From assembly GCF_002884445.1 (NCBI RefSeq), contig NZ_KZ614144.1:6023920-6087919 (forward strand): a DNA stretch of 64,000 nt. The letters run 5' to 3'. The stretch is from Paenibacillus castaneae. Its GTDB lineage: Bacteria > Bacillota > Bacilli > Paenibacillales > Paenibacillaceae. How positions within the stretch are numbered: position 1 is the stretch's first letter; each line of letters begins with the position of its first letter. Below, piece after piece: positions 18,721-25,676 of this stretch. The position numbers and the translations under genes are program-made. Below the pieces are notes generated by a model that made no database searches, was not told where the DNA came from, and saw only the letters and a program-made list of their open reading frames with translations.

Positions 18721-18821
18721 TTTGCATGCATGAGAAAAAGGGCTGTCTCTTCGAATTATTTCATCATCTGATGTTAAATCTTATTAGGCTGTGATTAGGC
18801 AGCAATAAACCCAAAAAAAGC

Positions 18822-18862
18822 AAAACAGCCGAACAGATATAAAACTCTGTTCGGCTGTTTTT
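18822..18862. terminator. Bidirectional terminator between chemoreceptor and bmrD-like genes
   Basis: A 16-bp perfect stem (AAAACAGCCGAACAGA with TCTGTTCGGCTGTTTT). A very similar terminator is found at 58877-58918. Confidence 0.85.
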
Positions 18863-18902
18863 ACATGAGTATAAGTACTTTTGAGACAACCCATAGCTTC
18901 CG

Positions 18903-20930
18903 CTATGCGGGCAAAGCTGAGCCAAGCTGCAGCTGGTACATAGCAAAATACTTGCCGCCATGCTCCATCAGCTCTTCGTGGCTGCCGCGCTCTACGATAA
19001 CACCACGATCCAGCACGAGAATTTGATCTGCATTGCGGATGGTCGATAGACGATGCGCAATGACAAACGTCGTGCGGCCTTTCTTCAGCACATCCAGCGC
19101 CTCTTGAATGATCGCTTCCGTCTCCGTATCGATGCTGGCTGTTGCCTCATCAAGAATAAGGATGGCAGGATCATAGGCCAGCGCCCTAGCGAAGGAAATC
19201 AACTGTCGCTGACCAGCCGACAAGGTGCTTCCTTTCTCGATAACGGGCGCATCTATGCCTCCTGGCAGTTGGCTGAACATCTCATAGGCTCCGACATCAC
19301 GAAGCGACTGCTCAATTTTCTCCCGGCTGATCGCCGGATTATCCAGACTAATATTTGACGCAATCGTACCGGTGAACAGAAACGGATCCTGCAGCACGAT
19401 GCCCATATGCTGCCTGAGCAGCTGCTTCGGCATGTCGCGCACATCAGTTCCATCCACTTTAATTTGGCCTTCATTCGAATCATAGAAGCGGAACAGCAAA
19501 TTTAAGATCGAGCTCTTGCCTGAGCCGGTATGACCAACTAGCGCAAAAGTCTCGCCTTGACGAGCGTGGAAGGAAATATGCTTCAGCACATACTCGTCTT
19601 TCTTGTAAGCGAACGAAACATCATCGAATTCCACATCGCCTTTGTAGCGTTCCATCCTTCCTGTGACAACGTCAATTCCTTCCTCATCCATCAGCTTAAA
19701 CACACGTTCAGCGGACACTCGAGCTGTCTCCAAATTTGAAAGCTGGTTGACAATGCCTACAATTGGAGCAAACATCCGGTTCATTAGATCCACAAACGCA
19801 TAGAGCACTCCCACCTCAATTGCAGAGCTAAGCGAATCGCCCCAGAACATCCAAATAACGACAAGGAACAAAATATTACGCACAACGTTAACCAAATTAT
19901 GCGACGTGATGGAATTGAGGCTGAGCAGCTTGTTTTGATACTTATAATAATGCTCATTCAGCTCTTCGAACTCCTTCGTCGTCTCTTTCTGGCGGCGGAA
20001 AGCTTGAATAATGGTCATTCCTTGAATCGATTCATTGATCATGCCGTTGATCTCGCTGAGCTTAGCCCGAATTATTCGGTTATAGCGAGCGGCAAACCTG
20101 CGGTACACCGTAATCCAAATGATTAAAATCGGGATGAGCGGCAGCGCAAGAAGTGCTAAGCGAGCATCCAATAAGAACAACGCGCCGTAGATCGCACCCA
20201 TATAAATAATGCCTGTAAAAAAGTTAGCCAGCACCGCAACGTAAAGCTCGCGAATCGCTTCCGTATCATTCGTAACACGCGAGACGACCTGCCCTGCCGA
20301 CAAATTATCGTAATAATTGACCGGCAAGCGTTGTGTATGCGCAAAAATATCTGTTCGCATCTTGCGCACGATGCGATTGGCTGACGTTTGCAGCATAAGA
20401 CGCTGACCGTATGAGAAGGCAGCCACTAGAAGCAGCAAACCAAAATACATAACAGCTAGCTTAATAATGGCCGGAAACTCCGGCTTATAGAAGGAGTAAA
20501 GCTCATTGTTCGAAAGCTTCGTTACGGGATATACTGCTGTTTCTCCCGTATCCTTATTCGTAACTGTAAGTGTATCTCCAGCTATTTCACGTTTTCCGAC
20601 CTCGAAGCGAAGCGCCTCGTCCAGCCAATAAAATTGACGGCCAACCTGCAGCACGCGAACCTCTTTGCCTCTCTGCTCCGAAGCAGCAGATGCGAAGTGA
20701 TCCTCGCGCTTATACCATTTATCTTTATAAAGAACCGCATAGTCTTGTTCTGCATCGACCTCATGCCATTTCTTCTCGATGCCGAGAATGTTCTGGTCAA
20801 TCATCCGTTTTGCAATAAACGGTCCTGCCAGCTCTGCGGATACGGCAAGCAATAGCAGCAGCAGCGCCAGCAGGATCGGTTTTTTATAAAGCATGGCGTA
20901 TTGAAACAATCGTTTTCCTGTATGACCCAT
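18903..20930 (-). CDS. bmrD: Heterodimeric ABC multidrug exporter subunit, BmrD (YheH)-like
   Basis: 675 residues, the length of B. subtilis BmrD (YheH). Six membrane helices carry a large extracytoplasmic insertion (about residues 50-145) between helices one and two, typical of YheH. The ATPase has Walker A GHTGSGKSS, a degenerate signature LSAGQRQL and an intact Walker B ILILDEATASID with the catalytic Glu. It is the second gene of the pair, 22 bp after the BmrC-like gene, so the two probably form a heterodimer. Expression should depend on the attenuator ahead of the first gene. Confidence 0.88.
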   Translation of the reverse strand: MGHTGKRLFQYAMLYKKPILLALLLLLLAVSAELAGPFIAKRMIDQNILGIEKKWHEVDAEQDYAVLYKDKWYKREDHFASAASEQRGKEVRVLQVGRQFYWLDEALRFEVGKREIAGDTLTVTNKDTGETAVYPVTKLSNNELYSFYKPEFPAIIKLAVMYFGLLLLVAAFSYGQRLMLQTSANRIVRKMRTDIFAHTQRLPVNYYDNLSAGQVVSRVTNDTEAIRELYVAVLANFFTGIIYMGAIYGALFLLDARLALLALPLIPILIIWITVYRRFAARYNRIIRAKLSEINGMINESIQGMTIIQAFRRQKETTKEFEELNEHYYKYQNKLLSLNSITSHNLVNVVRNILFLVVIWMFWGDSLSSAIEVGVLYAFVDLMNRMFAPIVGIVNQLSNLETARVSAERVFKLMDEEGIDVVTGRMERYKGDVEFDDVSFAYKKDEYVLKHISFHARQGETFALVGHTGSGKSSILNLLFRFYDSNEGQIKVDGTDVRDMPKQLLRQHMGIVLQDPFLFTGTIASNISLDNPAISREKIEQSLRDVGAYEMFSQLPGGIDAPVIEKGSTLSAGQRQLISFARALAYDPAILILDEATASIDTETEAIIQEALDVLKKGRTTFVIAHRLSTIRNADQILVLDRGVIVERGSHEELMEHGGKYFAMYQLQLGSALPA

Positions 20931-20952
20931 TGTCCTTCACGCCTCCCATTTA

Positions 20953-22698
20953 TTACGTTTCAATAATAGCCTCAAGCTGCTGGCGATCATACTGCTCCCG
21001 ATACCAGCCCCCAAGCTCAAGCAGCTGCTCATGCGTGCCTTCCTGCACGATTCGACCTTCATCCAGAACGATAATCCAATCGGCATGCTGCACCGCCGAC
21101 AAGCGATGTGTCGTAATCAGCGTCGTTTTGCCCGCTCGTTCTGTACGAATGCCTTCAATAATTTCGGCTTCAGTCTTCCCGTCAACCGCCGAGAGAGCAT
21201 CATCCATCAACAAGATCTCCGGATCGGCAATGAGCGCCCGCGCGATACTTACACGCTGCTTCTGTCCGCCGGACAGCGCAACGCCTTTCTCACCAACCAT
21301 TGTCTCTAGACCGTCAGGCAGAAATTTAATATCCTTTGCGAACGAAGCTCGTTCCAGTGCTCTCTGCAAATCCTCGTCCGTGCCTTCCTTAAGGCCGAAA
21401 AAAATATTGTCGCGAATCGACTTTGAGAATAGGATAGGCTGCTGCGGTACATAGCCGATCCAGCCAAGCAGATCATCTTTCTTCAAGCTGCTGAGAGGCG
21501 TGCCGGATATGCTTATATCTCCGCGGCCAAGCGGATACTCTCTTAGCAGCTGCTTCAGCAATGTTGTCTTGCCGCTGCCAGTCCGACCGACGATACCGAG
21601 CGTTTGTCCTTGGCGCAGCATAAAGGAGATATTGCCCAAATTATCGGTGGTTGAGGACGGATAACGGAACGTTACATCCTGGAACTGCAGCGAGGATGGC
21701 TCCTCTACCCGAACAGGGACGCTTGAATCTGCAACATCGGGCTTATAGCCAAGCGTCTCACTGACCCGGTCGAGCGACGCATTGCCGCGCTGCATAATGT
21801 TAATAAGTTCGCCAATGGCGAACATAGGCCAGATCAGCATCCCGAGAAATACGTTAAATGAGACCAATTCTCCAAGTGTAATTTCATTGTGGAAAACTAA
21901 GTAGCCGCCGTAGCAAAGGCCGATCAAATAGCTTGTTCCGACGAGAATTTTCATCGTAGGCTCAAACAATGCTTCAATTCGAGCGACGGCGATATTTTTG
22001 TTAAGCACATCTTTCGTCTTCTCGGCAAAGCGCGCCTCGCTTGCTTCCTCCTGTACGAACGCCCGGATAACCCTTACACCGGACACGGATTCCAGCACGC
22101 CGTCATTCAAATCACCGAAAGCGTTCTGCGCATCCATAAATCGTTCATGATTTTTTTTGCCGTAATGCTTCATCGCCAGCGCCATCAGCGGCAGAGGCAG
22201 CAATGAGGCAAGCGTGAGCTTCAGACTAATAAGTGTGGACATCACGATAAGTATCGTAATCATGAACAGGGTGGAGTCAACCAGCGTCAATATGCCGAAG
22301 CCCGCTGTAGTCGCAACTGCTCCAAGATCATTCGTTGAGCGCGCCATTAGGTCACCCGTCCGATTGCGTTCATAGAAGGTCGGGGTCATCTTAAGAAAGT
22401 GCCCCATCAGACGCGACCTTAGCAGCTTCTCTAATACGAATGCCCCGCCAAACAGCTGATAATGCCATATATACGTTATGATATAACCGACTACCGTAAT
22501 CGCGATCCAGCTGTAAAATATGCGGTCAAACTCTGCCTGCCCCAGCAGGTCCTGATGAATGCCATCAATGGTATAACCAATCAGCCAAGGCGGAATAACA
22601 TCAATAAATCCGGTAAAAATAAGGAGTGAAATGGCGACGGTATACCGTTTCCAATTCGATTTGAAAAACCAGCTTAATTTTGTAAGTACGCTAAACAT
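20953..22698 (-). CDS. bmrC: Heterodimeric ABC multidrug exporter subunit, BmrC (YheI)-like
   Basis: 581 residues, close to the length of B. subtilis BmrC (YheI). The membrane domain contains FYERNRTGDLMARSTNDLG; the ATPase has Walker A GRTGSGKTT and a canonical signature LSGGQKQR. Walker B reads LLMDDALSAVD: the catalytic Glu is replaced by Asp, as expected for the subunit that makes one non-catalytic site in a heterodimeric exporter. Together with the degenerate signature in the partner, this fits an asymmetric BmrCD-type pump. A leader peptide and terminator precede it. The ribosome site is not ideal (AAGGTG about 15 bases upstream). Confidence 0.88.
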   Translation of the reverse strand: MFSVLTKLSWFFKSNWKRYTVAISLLIFTGFIDVIPPWLIGYTIDGIHQDLLGQAEFDRIFYSWIAITVVGYIITYIWHYQLFGGAFVLEKLLRSRLMGHFLKMTPTFYERNRTGDLMARSTNDLGAVATTAGFGILTLVDSTLFMITILIVMSTLISLKLTLASLLPLPLMALAMKHYGKKNHERFMDAQNAFGDLNDGVLESVSGVRVIRAFVQEEASEARFAEKTKDVLNKNIAVARIEALFEPTMKILVGTSYLIGLCYGGYLVFHNEITLGELVSFNVFLGMLIWPMFAIGELINIMQRGNASLDRVSETLGYKPDVADSSVPVRVEEPSSLQFQDVTFRYPSSTTDNLGNISFMLRQGQTLGIVGRTGSGKTTLLKQLLREYPLGRGDISISGTPLSSLKKDDLLGWIGYVPQQPILFSKSIRDNIFFGLKEGTDEDLQRALERASFAKDIKFLPDGLETMVGEKGVALSGGQKQRVSIARALIADPEILLMDDALSAVDGKTEAEIIEGIRTERAGKTTLITTHRLSAVQHADWIIVLDEGRIVQEGTHEQLLELGGWYREQYDRQQLEAIIET

Positions 22699-22762
22699 GC
22701 TTCTCTATCACACCTTCCACTATCCATCCAAGCCTCGTTATGCTTCCGTTTACTCCCAATAA

Positions 22763-22797
22763 AAACAAAAAAAGCGCGTCGCCGCAGCAACACGCTT
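22763..22797 (-). terminator. Attenuator terminator in the bmrCD leader
   Basis: On the minus strand AAGCGTGTTGC pairs with GCGACGCGCTT (11 bp with two G-U pairs, loop TGCG), followed by seven T and then GTTTTT. It ends 64 bp before the bmrC start, so transcription reaching bmrC must read through it. Confidence 0.8.
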
Positions 22798-22850
22798 CTT
22801 CCTATCGCGGGACGCGGCATAAACAGCCGACGATTCTCGCGAGCATAGAA

Positions 22851-22886
22851 AAGGCGCATAGTTACGGTTGCGTAACCATGCGCCTT
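22851..22886 (-). promoter_or_regulatory. Upstream hairpin of the bmrCD attenuator
   Basis: AAGGCGCAT/ATGCGCCTT form a perfect 9-bp stem, extended by GTTACG/CGTAAC after one mismatch, and followed by TTTTC on the minus strand. It lies between the leader-peptide stop and the terminator. Its GCAAC loop segment is complementary to GTTGC in the terminator's 5' arm, allowing an alternative antiterminator pairing. Confidence 0.6.
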
Positions 22887-22914
22887 TGATGACGGGAACA
22901 CCCTTAATCAAAGA

Positions 22915-23001
22915 TTAAACGACGCGCGGATGGATTACGTTATTCATGTTCAAACGATGATTCAATGCTGCAATTAGATTAAAATGATTGTGATTGCTCA
23001 T
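22915..23001 (-). CDS. Leader peptide (28 aa) of the bmrCD-like operon
   Basis: A short open frame starting MSNHNHFNLIAALN and ending VIHPRVV, rich in Asn and His. It has a strong ribosome site (GAGGAGG ten bases before ATG) and a promoter upstream. Its stop codon lies in a TTAATC/GATTAA hairpin, and 30 nt further on the two attenuator hairpins begin. In B. subtilis the bmrCD operon is preceded by a leader gene, bmrB, that controls readthrough by ribosome stalling. This peptide is shorter and I cannot claim sequence homology, but position and structure are the same. Confidence 0.7.
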   Translation of the reverse strand: MSNHNHFNLIAALNHRLNMNNVIHPRVV

Positions 23002-23040
23002 GGAACGTAATCCTCCTCTCGTAAAATATATTAGTCAATT

Positions 23041-23069
23041 TACCATCTCATAAAAATACTGTCAAGGTA
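23041..23069 (-). promoter_or_regulatory. Promoter of the bmrCD leader transcript
   Basis: On the minus strand TTGACA (perfect -35), a 17-bp spacer and a TAAATT -10 lie about 35-65 bp upstream of the leader-peptide ATG. Confidence 0.7.
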
Positions 23070-23152
23070 TTTTTTGTTTATAAATGTTCTCTCCTGGAAG
23101 CATAAAACTCGCTTCGAAAGCTAGCGTGCTGTCACAAATCGTTGCGGATTAG

Positions 23153-23168
23153 TGTGATCTCGATCACA
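23153..23168. promoter_or_regulatory. Crp/Fnr-type box in the hmp promoter
   Basis: TGTGATCTCGATCACA is a perfect palindrome of the TGTGA-N6-TCACA class. A TATACT -10 lies at 23190-23195; the expected start near 23202 puts the box centre at about -41.5, the standard class II activator position. Confidence 0.7.
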
Positions 23169-23243
23169 ATGCCAGCCGCGTCTTAAGACTATACTTGGCT
23201 TATTCAATACGCAAAAAAAACAGTCATACTGGAGGGGTTAGTT

Positions 23244-24476
23244 ATGTTAAGCGCAAAATCCATTCAAATTATTAAGTCAACGGTTCCTGTATTAGAGGTT
23301 CACGGGGTGACCATTACGAAGCGCTTCTATGAGCTGCTGTTCACCAATCATCCAGAGCTCTTGAACCTTTTCAATCAAGCTAATCAAAAACAAGGCAGAC
23401 AACAGACAGCACTAGCTAATACCGTTTATGCGGCGGCACAGCATATTGATAATTTAGCGGCAATCATTCCTGTCGTGAAGCAAATTGGACATAAACATCG
23501 TAGTCTAGGCGTGAAGCCTGAGCATTATCCTGTCGTAGGCAAGTATTTGCTGATGGCGATTAAGGATGTACTGGGGGACGCGGCTACTGATGAAATATTA
23601 AATGCTTGGGCGGAAGCGTACGGTATCATAGCGGATGCGTTTATTGGCATCGAGCAAGAAATGTATGAGGAGACACATACAAAGACTGGCGGTTGGGAAG
23701 GCTTTCGTGATTTTCGAGTGGAGCGAAAGGAAAAGGAGAGCGATGTCATCACTTCTTTCTATTTGGTTCCGGCGGATGGCAAGCCATTCGCGAGCTTTGA
23801 GCCCGGACAATACGTAAGTATTAAGGTGAATCAGGAAGGCGCAGAGCACACACAAATTCGCCAATATAGCTTATCCGATGCTCCCAGAAAGCCCTATTAC
23901 CGTATCACGGTTAAGCGCGAGGATGGGGATCAGCATCGTGAAGCAGGCCATGTATCCAACTATTTGCACCATGATGTACAAGAAGGAGCCATCCTATCGC
24001 TATCGGCTCCAGCAGGTGATTTCATCTTGCATACGCCTGATGAACGTCCTGTCGTACTGATTAGCGGCGGAGTTGGCTTGACGCCAATGATCAGCATGTT
24101 GAATACGCTCATTAACGAGGAACCGAATCGTACAATTACTTTCATACATGCAGCCCAGAACGGCGACGTCCATGCTTTTAGAGAACAAGTGAATGCTCTT
24201 GCTGCGAAGCATCCACAGCTTTCTGTCTACTACTGCTATAAGGAGCCAACAGAAAGAGACCTTGAGCAGCAGCTTTTCCATAAGGAAGGTTATATCGATT
24301 CCCCTTGGCTGCAATCCGTCATCACAGACACTAGCGCCGCTTATTACTTCTGCGGTCCAACGCCAATCATGTCTGCGATCAATGGCATCCTTCAGCAATG
24401 GGGCATACCGAATTCGGATATTCACTTTGAGTTTTTCGGTCCTGCAGCAAGTCTAGAGCCTGCCGCTATAGGCTAG
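23244..24476 (+). CDS. hmp: Flavohemoglobin, nitric oxide dioxygenase
   Basis: 410 residues in the three-domain order of the family: globin (about 1-140), FAD-binding ferredoxin-reductase domain (about 150-260, with RQYSLSDAP) and NAD-binding domain (about 265-400, with ISGGVGLTPMISML and YYFCGPTPIM). It oxidises NO to nitrate using O2 and NADH. The start follows CTGGAGGGGTTAGTT. It is convergent with a Crp/Fnr-family regulator gene that ends 13 bp away, and its promoter holds a TGTGA-N6-TCACA box, so nitrosative or low-oxygen control through that regulator is likely. Confidence 0.96.
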   Translation: MLSAKSIQIIKSTVPVLEVHGVTITKRFYELLFTNHPELLNLFNQANQKQGRQQTALANTVYAAAQHIDNLAAIIPVVKQIGHKHRSLGVKPEHYPVVGKYLLMAIKDVLGDAATDEILNAWAEAYGIIADAFIGIEQEMYEETHTKTGGWEGFRDFRVERKEKESDVITSFYLVPADGKPFASFEPGQYVSIKVNQEGAEHTQIRQYSLSDAPRKPYYRITVKREDGDQHREAGHVSNYLHHDVQEGAILSLSAPAGDFILHTPDERPVVLISGGVGLTPMISMLNTLINEEPNRTITFIHAAQNGDVHAFREQVNALAAKHPQLSVYYCYKEPTERDLEQQLFHKEGYIDSPWLQSVITDTSAAYYFCGPTPIMSAINGILQQWGIPNSDIHFEFFGPAASLEPAAIG

Positions 24477-24489
24477 CTTCTCTCCTTCA

Positions 24490-24996
24490 TTACAGGGACT
24501 TCGACTGGGCACGCAGCAAGCGGTTGACTGTTTCACGACGGAGGCCGATGAGTTGTCCGATCTCATCCTGAGTCAGCACATCCGTTAGCGGGGCTGGACC
24601 TATATATGCAGCGAACCATTGCTGCAGCTTAATCAGCTTATTCGCAGGCTCGACTTCCGTTAACTGATCGATGCGCTGCTGCATCATTCTCAGCTTGCCT
24701 TGGAGGAGCAAAGCAACTTCACGGCTCTTCTCCGGGCTTCTTCCCAGCGCTTCATACCATTGCTCAGGCGATACGCTGTCCACTTCACAAGTGACAAGCG
24801 CAATAGCTGAACCATGATTCGACATCGGACTGATCAGCGAATGATGCGGTATGACTTCATCTGGTACGATGATGTTAACAAGAAACGGATGTCCGTCTTC
24901 ATGAACTCTCACAATCTTAAGCAAACCGCTTCTCAAGTGAAAGAGTGAGCCGATTTCCCCTTGATTAAATAAGGTTTGTCCTTTATGCAGCAGCAT
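24490..24996 (-). CDS. Crp/Fnr family transcriptional regulator without Fe-S cysteines
   Basis: 168 residues: a shortened cyclic-nucleotide-binding-type beta-roll (about 1-85), a dimerisation helix (about 85-115) and a C-terminal helix-turn-helix (TQDEIGQLIGLRRETVNRLL). The recognition helix carries R-E-T-V-x-R, the CRP-like pattern that reads TGTGA half-sites. Only one Cys is present, so it is not an Fe-S sensor of the FNR type. The ATG follows AAAGGAGGAGG by eight bases; a frame 21 codons longer lacks such a site. Its position beside hmp and the matching box there make hmp its probable target. Confidence 0.85.
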   Translation of the reverse strand: MLLHKGQTLFNQGEIGSLFHLRSGLLKIVRVHEDGHPFLVNIIVPDEVIPHHSLISPMSNHGSAIALVTCEVDSVSPEQWYEALGRSPEKSREVALLLQGKLRMMQQRIDQLTEVEPANKLIKLQQWFAAYIGPAPLTDVLTQDEIGQLIGLRRETVNRLLRAQSKSL

Positions 24997-25193
24997 GCAA
25001 TGCCTCCTCCTTTCTTCCAGCTCAGCCGGAAATCCGGCTGGGCTTTTTCTTTTCCCCAAAAAACATAAGCCTATCTCGGATTAAGAAATGGTAATTAAAA
25101 CGATTTGACGGTGCTAGAATGTGAGAGTTACAATGTTACCTGCTGAGCAAAAAATCAGATGCATTCCATACAGAAAGAAGGCAAATTAACTAC

Positions 25194-25676
25194 ATGCGCA
25201 TCAAGACCTATGCAATCTGCATTTATATCATCTTCATTTACTGGATTTCCTTACATATCCCACATATGAGCACCTTATTTTTCCCTACATTAGGCGCTTT
25301 CAGTCTATTATTCATCTCGCGTCCATTCGAGAAAGCACAACTTCGAAAAATTGCTATCGGTGCTATTCTATCGTCTTTTATTGGCTCATTATTCGTTTAT
25401 TGGAGCTCTGGCGTACTTTCCTTGCTTCTAACGTTGGTAATCGTCATTTTCTTCATAAATAAATTCAAGTGGAATGCTCCACCGATATTGTCCGTTGCAC
25501 TTATTCCTTTTTTCACGCATACATCGCTAATATGGGTCGCTCCAGTATCTGTTGCCGGTTCACTGCTTGGGTTACTGCTTACCTTATCCGCAGCCGCATA
25601 TTTGGAGAAGAGATGCGCTGCATTAGCTTTTTTCCTAAGAAGAACGACAGAAGCGAAATCTGATTCCGCTCTATAA
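25194..25676 (+). CDS. HPP-like small integral membrane protein
   Basis: 160 residues, almost entirely hydrophobic with about four or five membrane helices. The segment FFPTLGAFSLLFISRPFEKAQLRK and the later NAPPILSVALIPFF resemble the HPP family of membrane proteins, which includes cyanobacterial nitrite transporters. Proximity to hmp and its regulator would suit a nitrogen-oxide role, but the resemblance is weak and I have no direct evidence. The ribosome site is poor (AAGG about 14 bases upstream), so the true start could be further in. It abuts the helicase gene tail to tail. Confidence 0.55.
   Translation: MRIKTYAICIYIIFIYWISLHIPHMSTLFFPTLGAFSLLFISRPFEKAQLRKIAIGAILSSFIGSLFVYWSSGVLSLLLTLVIVIFFINKFKWNAPPILSVALIPFFTHTSLIWVAPVSVAGSLLGLLLTLSAAAYLEKRCAALAFFLRRTTEAKSDSAL

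Noticed and set aside
22674-22901. 75-codon minus-strand frame across the bmrCD attenuator
   Set aside because: It starts at a GTG without a usable ribosome site and its codons encode the two hairpins and terminator. The 28-codon frame upstream has the strong site and better explains the leader.
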